NCBI GenBank assembly: GCA_003550325.1
Contig: QKWP01000064.1
Location: 122,316 to 186,315 of the forward strand
DNA from: Gigaspora rosea
Lineage: Eukaryota; Glomeromycota; Glomeromycetes; Diversisporales; Gigasporaceae
Direction: 5' to 3'
Length of the DNA stretch: 64,000 nt
Numbering within the stretch: position 1 is the stretch's first letter; each line of letters opens with the position of its first letter. The notes under the pieces were generated by a model. That model saw only the letters and a program-made list of their open reading frames with translations. It ran no database searches and was not told the origin of the DNA. Positions 34,674 to 46,279 of the stretch are shown piece after piece. Made by a program: the position numbers and the translations under genes.

Positions 34674-34920
34674 GGGAGTAAGTTAGTAAAAAAGGGACAA
34701 ATCATTTTTAGTAAAATTTTTTTAATTTTTAAACAAAAATATTTTAACAACTATTTAATCAAATTTGCTAAAAAATTTTTTATTTTAATCTTGAATTTAT
34801 ATAGAATTAAAATAAAAAAATTTATTAAATTTATTAAGATAGTTGTTAAGATATTTAAGCTTAAAGTCAAGAAAACTTTTACTTAGAAAAAATTTGTCCC
34901 TTTTCTACTGACTCAACCCC
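34674..34920. mobile_element. MITE, GGGACAAAT-type ends, copy 1
   Basis: 247 bp: left GGGAGTAAGTTAGTAAAAAA then GGGACAAAT, right ATTTGTCCCTTTTCTACTGA then CTCAACCCC. Flanked by TATAT/ATATA. An 88-codon frame across it is a translation of the repeat, not a gene. Confidence 0.8.
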
Positions 34921-34925
34921 ATATA

Positions 34926-35171
34926 GGGGTGAGTCAGTAGAAAAGAGACAAATCATTTTTAATAAAATTTTTTTAATATTTAAATTAAAATATTTTAACA
35001 ACTATTTAATCAAATTTGCTAAAAATTTTATTTTAATCTTGAAATTATATAGAATTAAAATAAAAAAAGATTTTGAATTTATTAAGATAGTTAGTTGTTA
35101 AGATATTTAAGCTTAAAGTCAACAAAACTTTTACTTAGAAAAAATTTGTCCCTTTTTTACTGATTCACCCC
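34926..35171. mobile_element. MITE, same family, copy 2, abutting copy 1
   Basis: 246 bp: left GGGGTGAGTCAGTAGAAAAG then AGACAAAT, right ATTTGTCCCTTTTTTACTGA then TTCACCCC. Separated from copy 1 by a single ATATA and followed by ATATA, so two relatives sit side by side sharing one flank. The right half is repeated again at 35455-35645. Confidence 0.82.
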
Positions 35172-35929
35172 ATATAGACAACCAACAATGCATCAAAACA
35201 TAGAACCTTCTTTAAAAACAAATTCAATAAAAAATCACTTATAATTGCTTTAGTTATAATGATAAACTATTTGCTAAAAAAACCCAACCTGTTACAATCA
35301 AAAATAAAATATTTCAAAATAAAAATACTAACTAATAAACTAACTCTTTCTGTTTTGCACTTAGATGCTTAAATAGATATTTAAATCCCATCTGTATACT
35401 AAGTTAGCAAGTAAAAGATAATATAATTTACTAGCTAAAATGCCTGAAAAACTAAAATTAAAATATTTTAACAACTATTTAATCAAATTTGCTAAAAATT
35501 TTTTATTTTAATCTTGAAATTATATAGAATTAAAATAAAAAAAATTTTGAATTTATTAAGATAGTTAGTTGTTAAAATATTTAAGCTTAAAGTTAACAAA
35601 ACTTTTACTTAGAAAAAATTTGTCCCTTTTCTACTGATTCACCCCCATATAGACAACCAACAATGCATCAAAAAATAGAACCTTCTTTAAAAACAAATTC
35701 AATAGAAAATCACTTATAATTGCTTTAGCTATAATGATAAACTACTTGCTAAAAAACCCAACCTGTTACAATCAAGAATAAAATATTTCAAAATAAAAAT
35801 ACTAACTAATAAACTTACTCTTTCTGTTTTGCACTTAGATGCTCAAATAGATATTTAAATCCCATCTGTATACTAAGTTAGCAAGTAGAAGATAATATAA
35901 TTTACTAGCTAAAATGCCTGAAAAACTAA
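34982..35929 (+). repeat. 473-bp tandem segmental duplication
   Basis: Units 34982-35454 and 35455-35929 (period about 473) are nearly identical. They begin AAATTAAAATATTTTAACAA and end CTAAAATGCCTGAAAAACTA. Each holds the right half of a MITE plus unique sequence (CAACCAACAATGCATC...). Low divergence implies it is recent. Confidence 0.88.
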
Positions 35930-36050
35930 CACCAACTATGCAATATCATATTAGACACCCTACCTAAAATTGCAACAAAAAAAGAATACCAACTAATCCA
36001 AACAGAAACTTTATATTACAGAATCTCTCAATACACATCTAAACAAATAA

Positions 36051-36332
36051 ATTCCAATTACTATTATAACTTTAAATACAATCTTTTTAACTTTTCAACA
36101 AAACAATATTTTAAAATTACTGCAAGTTTTATCACAAAATAATCAGAAAAATATAAGAGAATTATGGATACCTAAAAGAATATATATACATCAAATACAA
36201 GCACCTCCTATACCCACTAAGCCAAATATAGTTCTACAAATTCCAAGATCTAATAACAATAACAAAACAACTATTGCCAAACTTATATTATGGTCTTACA
36301 AGTTCATAGAATTTAATCTATCTCCAAATTAA
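36051..36332 (+). pseudogene. Possible decayed ORF, unknown
   Basis: Open for 93 codons without an ATG, reading ...KNIRELWIPKRIYIHQIQ... and ...NIVLQIPRSNNNNK, ending in TAA at 36330-36332. Residue use looks protein-like (Trp, Pro, Ile mixed) despite high AT. No domain recognised; it may be an exon of a lost gene or element. Confidence 0.25.
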
Positions 36333-38371
36333 ATAATATCTTCATAATTCAGAGGTCTTTGACCTATCTGGTAAAGATTTATGTCTAGAGTAAACTAGCT
36401 TTATTCTCCCTTCCTCTTAGAGATAGACAACATATCTATACAAGATGTAGAAAATTGTAAATTTTATCAATAATCAGAACCAAAAACAGATTTTGCTTTA
36501 AAAAAAATCTAGGCTGAATCTGGCAGTGTTACAATAGAAAATTTTCAAAAATTCGCAATAGCACAAAATTTTACCTATGAAACCACCTTTTGTGTCCTAA
36601 TTAAAAAAACTCGTAAAATTTTACTATACAATATATTCTAACTCAATTCTAATTCAACACCCTAACGAAATTAACTTAGCGTTTGTTTTGATTCCGTAAC
36701 ACGATCTGGGTGCAATCCGGTGACTGTCACCGACGGCGACAACTAGAATATTTCTAAAATATAAATCATATTAAAATCTATATTTACTTTTTAATTATCC
36801 TAATTTTAGCATAATTCTCCACAATTAGTATAGTCAAATTTGAACGTGATTTTCATAATAATATTAATAATGAAACAATTAAGCACTATGCAGTGATAAA
36901 ATGCATGATGCCATCTCTAGTAACGCGGCGTTACTTATTAATCGCCCACATTAAAAGAATTTCGCAGGCCAATCAAATTTCAAGATCAGGAAGATCAGGC
37001 GTAAACGCAAAAAAAAATCGTAACTCAACATTTTACCTAAGAAATCGCCTTCTGCGCATTAACAAAAAGTTTCCCTTGAAAAATTTTGGTATTAATAAAG
37101 TATCGTTCTAACTTAATAGTAAAATCTAAACCTAATTTAACAACGAAATAATTTGAGCGAAACTTTTTTAAGTTGGTGGCGCTATGGTCTTATTGTTCAC
37201 TTTCAGTTAAATAAAATAATAGAATTTGAATTCAAATTATTAAACCGAATATCTTTGAATCAAGCTTAATATAGAGAATACTATTAATTAAATGAATCAC
37301 TATTTATTTTTGATTTTGGATAGTTTCGGCGATAATAATAACACGATAAATCTTAATATACTAATCATATAGTTTGATACAAATAGTTTTTGTTACGTAT
37401 ACATACGTACTGTACGTACATCACTAAATAACTGATATATAATTTGATATTAACTTTAATCATAACTCTAATTCAAACTTTAATTGGGGATCCCCGATTA
37501 ACGTTAAAATTTGAATTAGAGTTATAATTATTAACGTGCTATTATAGAATTTATTAATAATATATATAATATATATATTATAAATATGATTACGGACTAA
37601 TTATAGATTCAATTGTATATATCGATATATATAATTAAATATAAGCGACTATTTCAAAACTTTTTTTCTGAATATCAAAATGTTTTAAAATAACTTATGA
37701 ATATTCTTATGAAACATAAAAAATTTTAGGTCTGTTAATTAAAAAAAATTTAATCCGTTTTTACTATTTTGAATGGTAATCCATCGTATCCTTATGGCAT
37801 AGTTTGGCTGATATTCGATGATACAGTATAAAAAAAAACTTGGAATATCTGGAATGATAAAAAAATCATACGCTTATTTTTAGTATGGTCAAACTTCTAT
37901 AATCTATATAGTACCGTTTGTATTTATAGCCACGTTGTTATTTAAATTCTTTATAACAATTATAGCGATATTTTATAAAACTAATGTAGCATTTTAAACA
38001 ATTGTTATATATACTTAATAAATATACGTTCATTTTATTTTCGAAATTATATAGATAACATTGTATAATAATGAAAGTTTATATTCAGAACAACACTTTG
38101 TTTTACATATTGTTAATTACGGTAATACAAAAAATAATACTTCAAAAATCTTAAATCGGATATACAATTTACATGCGCTTTAAAACATAAAGTCAAAAGT
38201 CAGCTCTTGGAGTGCTAAATATGATGCAGAGATGAATTCTAAACCATCAGTTTATTCCGTAATTTGTAACCCAAAAAAAGTTCTATATATAATACAACAA
38301 AAATATAATAAAGATAGTATGATTTGTTATGAGTAAATAAAAGAAATACAAAATATTGGAATGTTTTCTCT
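36333..38371. other. Intergenic, AT-rich
   Basis: Includes a hairpin at 37450-37532 and the 3' flank of the BTB gene. A 72-codon frame at 36893-37111 shows no known domain. Confidence 0.4.
37450..37532. repeat. Hairpin centred on GGGGATCCCC
   Basis: ATAACTCTAATTCAAA...TTTAAT-TGGGGATCCCCG-ATTAA...TTTGAATTAGAGTTAT: arms of about 35 bp around a 10-bp palindrome. Probably a small MITE. Confidence 0.75.
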
Positions 38372-39896
38372 CTATAATTTTTTTTTGATAATTTGGAAAA
38401 CTTCTAATTCTTCGACAGAAAACTTATCTTTAGTCTTCCTAATAGGACCCTCATAAGGGGTAGTAGCTTCATCAAAATTACAATAAGAAGCGCAATCATC
38501 TTTAAAATCTCCATTAAAAATCAGAATACCACGAAAAACAGGACCATGTAAAGGAGAATTACAAATTGAAGAAATTGTACCGGCGGATCTACTAAGAATT
38601 GAATTATCTAAATTCTCCTTCAAACTAAAAACAAAACTATTTTTTACTTCTAATACTGTATCAGACGAATCCCAGCTTACTGGATTGTAACCACCAATTA
38701 TTTCATCAGTGTTTTTAATTTTTGCCACTACCAATGTTGGCCCTTTTTCATCGCATAAATCATGAAAAGCTTGGGGTGTAAAACCATCTCGGTTGCCTCT
38801 AAGAAGTAATTTAAATTCATAAGGAATATTATTTCTACTATATATGCAATCGGTTTTATGATCGATCCATCGTGAGAAGAGATGTAAGTGTTTTACACCA
38901 ATAAGTACTGAATCTACACCCCGACGTTGAGACATAGGTATAGTAGATTTAGATTTTGCGGCCGCTCCAGAATGATATTTAAGAAGTTCATCATATAAAT
39001 CTTGATCGATTGCATCTTTATAAACCGCAACCCTTTGGAAGAAATCTTCAGATGTAATTTGTCCAAATTTTATGTGAGCAATACAGGGTTCGAGGGTGGC
39101 ACCCAAGTTTAAATAATCATCCTTCGTCCAATCATCCTTAATTATTGGTAAAGACGACGTATTAGCGATTCCCCATTGGACGACGGCATCCCATACGTCA
39201 ATTTCTTCTATCAAGAGATCATCACGTTGTAAAAGAGAAATTAAAATATGTTGCTCCAAAGTATTAAAGTCATCAGATTTGAAAACCCAATGTGGATTAT
39301 GATCAATAATCTTTTTAGCAAATATTTTTAATTTTGGAAAGGTATTATTATGTTGTGAGGTAATACGTTGAACGAGGCTAAAATTATGTTGCATTGCTTC
39401 TGACATATTATTGAGAAGATAATCTTGCATGTATTCGAAGAGTTCAAGAAGACAGAGTTCTTTACACGCAACAAGAATGTTAAGAATAACTTTTACATCA
39501 TGTATTTTCAAATTCAAATCAAGAACTCCACTGTATATATATCTAATTTCAAAAAAAAAAAAAAAAAAAAGATATCAGAATAATATATGATATTAATAGA
39601 AAAATTCATAGAATTTATGAATAAAAATTATTTACTTACTTGAGAATAACTTCAAAGGCCTCAGGTAAGATATTTGGTTTTTCATAAATAATTACATTAT
39701 CTTGTTTTTGAGCCCATCTGTCAGAAAGAGCAGTTCGAAAGTAAGGTGACCGAGTACGCAAAACAATAGAATGTGCACGAAACTCTTTAAAGTTTTCATC
39801 ATCCCCAATTCGGAGAATAACGTCTGCATAATCACCGCTGTTAAGAACGGACATATAGTCTCGGATCAAAACGTCCAAAAATTTTCTGGATGCCAT
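38372..39896 (-). CDS. BTB-BACK-TLDc domain protein
   Basis: Two exons, 39896-39640 and 39542-38372, split by a 97-bp GT-AG intron (donor GTAAGTAAAT, acceptor after a 20-T run and GAAATTAG). The splice restores VILK-YIYSGVLDLNLK; the protein is 475 residues. BTB/POZ spans about residues 20-120 (DYADVILRIG, FRAHSIVLRTRSPYFRTAL). BACK follows at about 140-260 (HILISLLQRDDLLIEEIDVW). TLDc is at about 297-472 (FKLLLRGNRDGFTPQAFHDL, TLVVAKIKNTDEIIGGYNPV, ILIFNGDF). BTB-BACK proteins commonly serve as cullin-3 adaptors, and TLDc is linked to oxidative-stress and V-ATPase functions in other eukaryotes. The combination is heavily expanded in arbuscular mycorrhizal fungi. The reading frame is intact, with a normal start and TAG stop. 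The exact role is unknown. Confidence 0.95.
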
Positions 39897-40624
39897 TTTA
39901 CTTCTAATAACTCCAAATGCTTATCGAAGTATAAACGTGTGTGGGTGTTTTTTTCAAAATGGGACAGGCTATTTTGATGATTATATATTTATATATTGGT
40001 TGTAATATAACCATATAAATGGATAAATAAAATTTGAAGATGCGAGCAACAAGTCATTTGCATATAACGTTGTACGACCCTGCGGGATGACATGCATTGA
40101 CAAACAATCACGTATTCATTTTTAGTATGATAATCTCTTTTATACACGTGATGTTTATAATAACGAGTTTATATCAAGTAAAAACCTGAATCCCGTGACT
40201 ATTATCTACATAAAAAAAGTCACACGAAATAAAGAGAACTGAGTTCAAAATTAGGGCATTTACAAACGCCGAAGAGAAACAAATAGAAAATTGGTATCCT
40301 GAATAAAAATTGCTTGCATACGCCTGCACCAAAACCGTTTCGTAAGCACATATTAGTATTCCGTATTACTAAAAATGTCAAAGTAATTTAGTATTAGAAA
40401 TTTCCTTTATAAATCTATGTGCACCGTGCTGCTTCACGTGGTCATCAATCGGCATAATACATGCCTTTGATGACCTGTAATGATAGCGATAGGAACAACT
40501 TGAACGTCAATCATTGTCGACGATCATGGACTCTAAAGTCCACAAAAGTCATATCATTTCATTATATCCCAATTTTAATTGTAAGGAGGAATTTAAGGAG
40601 AAATGTAAAAGATGAAGTAAGGAA
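39897..40624. other. 5' flank of the BTB gene
   Basis: AT-rich upstream sequence, presumably with the promoter of the minus-strand gene. No specific element can be assigned. A short frame at 40461-40643 on the plus strand is unsupported. Confidence 0.4.
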
Positions 40625-40745
40625 ATATGTAAGAAAAATGTAAGAAAAATGTATAAGAAAAATGTATAAGAAAAATGTAAGAAAAATGTAAGAAAAATGT
40701 AAGAATGTAAGAAAAATGTAAGACGAATGTAAGAATGTAAGGAAG
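40625..40745 (+). repeat. Minisatellite, GTAAGAAAAAT
   Basis: About ten units of 11-13 bp (GTAAGAAAAAT, with GTATAAGAAAAAT and GTAAGAAT variants) in tandem. Confidence 0.9.
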
Positions 40746-42344
40746 GGTGCGGTATTAAGACAAAATTAAAAGTATTAAATAAAAATTGTAAGTACTCTTT
40801 AAAATTTTTAATTGAATTTTATCTTTATCTGTTATGATTTTAATAAGGAAATGCTTACCATTCTATAAAAAAATTTGTAATTTTATGCCGTAAGGTATTA
40901 TAACGAATTGAGAATTTTAGCGATCCTGCAACACTGAAATTATGTAATTTTTTATGCCGTTCTTCTATTGTTTGGATTCAAATGCAGAAAAAATCTTTCG
41001 AACTTAATTGAATATATTAAAAATTTTTAAAGTTACAAGTATAAAAAGGTTACTGTCATTTCCCCTACAGACAATTTATCCGACATCACGCAGGTGACAA
41101 TTTACTAAAAATATATACATACAGATAACCATATGCAACCCTAACCCTATGTGATGTCGGGTAAATGGTCTGTAGAGGAAATGACTTTCGGGAAATGAGC
41201 GACTATCATATAAAAAGCGATCATAGAGTAACCAGGGTCATTAGGACCACTGTACGTCAATTTGTTGAATATCTTTTTTCCTAATACCCTTCTCATTAAA
41301 ATCCCTACGTGCATATATAAATTTCTAAAGTGGGGCAATAATGAGATTGAATGACTCATTTGATTTTCTGAAGTCAGTATGAATTACTCTAATGTACAAT
41401 ACTAATACCTTGTATAATATATAGTATCTTGTATTGTTTTTTTTTTTTATTGAAAAAAAAATTTTCGATTATATAATCAGCTCATTGTGCCTTAGCTCAT
41501 TTCTTTAATAGGAAATTTTACAACTTTTTTACTAGCTCAGAACTAGAGACAAATGTGATCTAACAAAGCTATATACTCCTTAAGGTCACAGTAAAACACA
41601 AGACCCGTTAGGTTCTTTAATAGAGAAATTGCGAAAACAAGATTAAATGGCTGCCTTCTACCTATTTATAGTTCTACGTCCGAATGTGTAAATTGTCAAA
41701 ATTTCTTAATACATATTTTCGTTGTGAACCAGTATATTCATGTTTATTTAAATTCACGGATGTATAATAAAATTGTATGCATAGTTACCTAGGTGACAAT
41801 GAGATATATGATCACAATATCCAGTTTATTTCATTTTATTGTAGTTATTATGGTTTTTCTAATTAAGGATGTTCCCCAATGAATTTGCCAAAATGATCCG
41901 ATTTGCTAAAAAAAATAAGTTAATCGTGACTATTAACATTGGTTAATAAAAAAAAACAACTGAGGCTATAACTAATTGGTCATATCGATGGATTTGGGTT
42001 TGTAAAATGAACCCTAAATTTTAGTGATTAAAAAATATACAATTGCTGTTTAATGTATTTTTTGTTATGTGAGTATATACAAAAATAAGTTATTTAACAA
42101 TATAAAATTATATCTATTATACCGGTATTTTAGATTTAACGTAACTTATATCTCCCGGTATTCGCCTATTAGAAACCAAATTTTCTTTTATTATAAATAA
42201 CCTTTGATTTTGTATCTGGGTATCTTACAAAACACCATAACAAATAACCTTGAAACATATGTATTTGGTACATATACAAGGGAGTACAAATCAAAAAGGG
42301 TATAAATTATAATAGATATATACTGTGTATTTTATATAGCACCT
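40746..42344. other. Intergenic, AT-rich
   Basis: Contains the MITE at 41049-41188. Otherwise no recognised feature. Confidence 0.4.
41049..41188. mobile_element. MITE, ACTGTCATTTCC ends
   Basis: About 140 bp: GTCATTTCCCCTACAGACAA...CCGACATCACG pairs with TGATGTCGGGTAAATGGTCTG...GAGGAAATGAC. Arms of about 43 bp with several mismatches and a 55-bp loop. Confidence 0.75.
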
Positions 42345-42475
42345 TTATAGTTATTTTATTTTATTTTATTTTTTTATTTTTTATTTTTTTTTTTTAAACA
42401 TGGTCAATCCTGCCTTTATTATTAGGAAACGAATATACATTCTGGGTTATTAAGCATTGCCTAAACTTTATAGTT
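42345..42475 (-). mobile_element. Decayed retroelement 3' tail with poly-A
   Basis: Read on the minus strand: ...CTAATAATAAAGGCAGGATT GACC ATGTTT followed by an A-rich tail (42345-42405 in plus is T-rich). It aligns by eye to the better preserved tail at 42605-42900. Confidence 0.5.
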
Positions 42476-42604
42476 ACTTTATATATATTATTATTGTTAT
42501 TAATTTAATACTCTTTAAATAATTTATATGTATATATATGTAATATAAATTATTAAAATTTAAATTTATTTTACAAACTTATAAATTCAATTCTTTTTTT
42601 TGCC

Positions 42605-42900
42605 AATATTTTAATTTTATTTTTTTTTTTTTTTTTAGAATTCGGCAGTCATGCCGCAACTTTATTTATACACATTTTGTAACACCAGTACATTATGTGT
42701 TTTGTCTACTCTATGGTGACTATTACATTAAAGTGCGACCCACCCAGGTGTCATCAAAGGATCCTTAAATGGGACCTGCTATAACAAACTTTTTTTCATC
42801 ATAACCCCTTATCTAGACTTAGAGTGTCCGAATCACTGATTGGAGTTTGCCACCTATCATAACCGCCTACTTCTTAACCCTCTTCTCCTAACTTCTTGAG
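42605..42900 (-). mobile_element. Retroelement (LINE/SINE) 3' end with hairpin and poly-A
   Basis: On the minus strand the sequence ends AATAAAGTTG, then the hairpin CGGCA-TGAC-TGCCG, AATTCT and a long A-run. AATAAA plus a stem-loop and poly-A at the end is typical of target-primed retroelements. The body, reading up to about 42900, has no recognisable reverse transcriptase, so it is a 5'-truncated LINE or a SINE. Confidence 0.65.
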
Positions 42901-43079
42901 TAGCAGGATTCTACTAGAATAAAAGAGACAAATAAAAAAAATAAAAGGAAATAAAAAAAAGGTGGGAAAGCTAAAATACCTAAACAAAGACCAAAGAAGT
43001 ACAAAGTAAAAATGAAAAGACAGAAGAGAAAGACAAGAAGTAATTGGCTATGATAGCACTATTTACGCCTATGACCAGC

Positions 43080-43145
43080 AATAAAAATTATATAATACTG
43101 TGCAAGAAAATACCTTGCCAAAGTATTATATATACATAAAAGAAA
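43080..43145. repeat. Repeated hairpin, copy 1
   Basis: AATAAAAATTATATAATACT ... TTGCCAAAGTATTATATATA: a TATAATACT/AGTATTATA stem around a 25-base loop. The copy at 44523-44585 shares stem and loop and is also followed by an (A)GAATATT(C/T)TAGAA block, so the unit is about 110 bp. Confidence 0.65.
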
Positions 43146-44522
43146 ACTAAAGAAATATTCTAGAATTTATTCTCTACAGATTTGCCTAATCCATTGCGCC
43201 ACGTCTCATTATGTGTCCGTTCCTGTTTATCCACCTGCATGCCTTCTTCCCAATTAGGATATGAACAACAATGCTGATCTTTTGGAGGGGCACACCAAAT
43301 TTCTCACTTTTTATCCAAAATTCTAGAAAAAAAAACTTTAAGCGAGAATATGATAGTGGGTATACAATTAAATATGTTCTTGTAACCAAAACCTTTAGAG
43401 AGTATATTGAAAATCTCATTTTTTAGTTCACCACCTAGCCAAACTATAAAACCTTCATCAACGAAAGAAGGCTTCTACCAGAATTTCTTGTACCAAGGGC
43501 ACCTACTGTCAGTTATCTTGTACAACTGACGCTTCTGGCTTGCTTGCTGAATATATGAAGGAGTCCTCTGAGAACTTAGATAAGATGGTTGACCTTTATA
43601 AAAACCAGTCCTAATAGTTGCTTCGTCTTTTACTAAAAAAATTTTTGTTTTTCTTTTGTTCAGAATTTTGTACAAGTGATTGACAGGAAGAGTTGCTTAT
43701 AAAACGTCTTTTTTGAAAATTTTAATTTTATTATTATTAATAATAAAATAATTTTTTTTTAGAATTTAACTAATTTTAACACCTGGTTAAAGTTATAAAT
43801 TTTAACCACCCTTTATTTTTATAGAAGTTTTTTATATAAAAAATTATTCTTTAATGATTAGGGTTAGGGTAAGGGTATAGGTATGTTAAGTTAGAGAATG
43901 GATTGATTATTTATATGCAAAATTAGATGCCAAAAACTTTTATTTAATAGCCCAAAGCTAGTCTTTGTAATAAAATTCTGCGATATTGATAATTTTTTGA
44001 TTTTTTTCTAAATTTTCTTAAAATTTTCTTTATTTTGTTACACAAGATCCTGCGACCTGATTGGTAAATTATAGGGTGGTTACATCACCAGGGGGACAAG
44101 TTAGCAACACTCTTTTTTTTATTATTATATTTTAATTATAAATTAATATAAGCAAATTTGTTTGCATTTTTGTACTTTTTAGCTCTAATCTATTTTTTTT
44201 TATCCCTTGGTGGTTCCACTATTGACTTTTATTTGTTTTCAGATTAATCAAAAAATTTGTACACATACAGTATATTTTAATTTATAAGAATGATACTACT
44301 CGGCTATCTATATAGATGCTCAGATATAAACTGCTAACTAGTATGGATAACTAACTACTAGAGACTTTGTTGAACCACCAACACTATAAAAAGTGCATTT
44401 CAGTATAGAGAATAAACTTCAATTGGAGATAAGAAAACAATACTACCCAACAAGAAAAAAAAGAGTAAAAAAAAAAAATCAAAAAAACCTTCTGTTTAAA
44501 AAGTAGAGGTAGCCAAAAAAGT

Positions 44523-44585
44523 AATAAAAATTATATAATACTATACAGAAAAATATTTTGCCTAAGTATTATATATATATTATAT
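44523..44585. repeat. Repeated hairpin, copy 2
   Basis: Partner of 43080-43145 in the same orientation, 1.44 kb away. The stem is conserved while the loop has transitions (CTGTGCAAG versus CTATACAGA). Confidence 0.65.
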
Positions 44586-45784
44586 AAAAAAAAAGAAAAA
44601 AAACTATATTTAAAAGAATATTTTAGAAAGAAATTTCATTTTAAATTTTTTTTTTCATTCTATTTCACATATTATTTATTGTTTATTTCACAGAACATGA
44701 AACTCACTCATGACTTGATTTCAATTATGTAGGCATATTTCCAAAATGAATAAAATAAACATTGCTAATCTTTTGAAGAAATTAAGCCAAAATGCCCACT
44801 TTGTTAAATTTTGAAAAAGCCAAAAATGTAGAAACATAAGAGTATATGCTTTGCTAAATAGTATATTTGACCAAAAGTATGCTTCTACTAATGTTTTCAT
44901 ATCTTTTAACAAAAAACTCTAAAGCTGAAAAGTCACTCTTCCAGATAATTATCTGGACCAAATTTCCTACCAGACAAAAAACAAAAGTTTTTGTTAAAGC
45001 ATTGCCTATACTATTATTAGTATAGTAGGATAACACAAGAAAGTTGTTTTTACAGAAGTCAACTTGCTCCTTCCTTGGGAACTCCTTTGTATATTTGACA
45101 TGCAAGCCAAAAGTGTTCTTTTATAAGATAACTGGCAAGAGGTAGTGCTCTTTTATGAGAAATTTTAGTGGGATTCAGTATACTCTATCGACAAAGTAAC
45201 CTGTAATAAAACAAAAGGGAAACAACAAAAAAATGAGTTTTTCTAACTACACACTCCTTCAAAATTTTGTTACAATTGATATTTTTTGTCTCTTTGGGCT
45301 TCTGAAATTTCCCAAAAAGTGGGCATTCTGGTTTACAGATTGTGCAGTATTTATTCCTTCTATTTTGGGTTATGTGCTTACCTATCCATCATGAGTTAGG
45401 ATTCTGGTAACTGTTTACAAAGATAAATAGTGAATGATGTGTTGGAATTTTTATGGAACTCTCTAGAAATTTTTTTCTTGTTTCTCTAGGTGTTTTGTTC
45501 CCTTTTTCTTTATATGTACATATAGTACTTTGGTTAAGTGTTAACTCTATGCAGTCTATATAATTTTTAAATTAGTTTTATACCAATTTTGTTTTATTTT
45601 CTTGAGAACGCTGTGATTTTCTGGGTCACGTGACCACCTGATCTCCAATCCAGGTCGGGATCCCATAATCCGGAATAGTTAAAATTTGACTCACCGATTG
45701 GCTATTTCTTCTCTAGCTCTTCAGGTGTTTGTATTACCTGTACAAATAAGTGATCCACCCAATAACCAACACAACAACACACAC

Positions 45785-46270
45785 ACAAGAATAGTTTTTT
45801 TTTTTTTTTATCGGTTTTTATTTTTTTATTTATTTTTTTTTTTAATCAGTTTTTATTTTTTTATACTTTTTTTAATCGGGTTTTATTTTTTTTATTTTTT
45901 TTAAATTCGTTTTATTTTTCTATTTTTTTTTATTTTTAATTAGTTTTATCTTTTTTTAGTTTTTTATTTTTTTTATTTTTTCGTTTTAATCTGTTTTATT
46001 TATTTTATTTTATTTTATTCTTTTTTTATTTTTTTTATTTTTCATAATTTATTTTTATTTGTTGTATTTTTAATTCGGTTTATTTTTTATTTTTTTTAAT
46101 TTTTTAAATTATTTTTTTTTTATTTTAAAAATTTTTTTTTTATTTTAATTCGTTAGGTTTAAATTATTTTATTTTTATTTATTTATTAATATTTTTTTTA
46201 TTTATTAAATTCGGTTTAATTTTTATTTTTTTTAAATTATTTTTTTTATTTTTAGTTTTTTTTATTTTTT
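45785..46270 (+). repeat. Extreme T-rich tract
   Basis: About 490 bp in which T dominates, as runs of TTTTATTTTTTT with occasional TCGGTTTTA/TTCGTTTTAT punctuation. A strand-asymmetric low-complexity tract; similar tracts lie at 47930-48160 and 50085-50620. Short frames here are artefacts. Confidence 0.9.
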
Positions 46271-46279
46271 TTTTAGGAA

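Larger units (their letters stand above)
42901..45611. other. Intergenic, AT-rich
   Basis: Includes a repeated hairpin at 43080-43145 and 44523-44585. Minus-strand frames at 43186-43675 and 44721-45105 have no known domain. No gene supported. Confidence 0.4.

Noticed and set aside
34620-34886. 88-codon Lys/Phe-rich frame
   Set aside because: Lies across a MITE and is a by-product of its A/T-rich interior.
43175-43207. tRNA-like A-box (GTGGCGCAATGG on the minus strand)
   Set aside because: No B-box at the right distance and no cloverleaf, so not called as tRNA or SINE.
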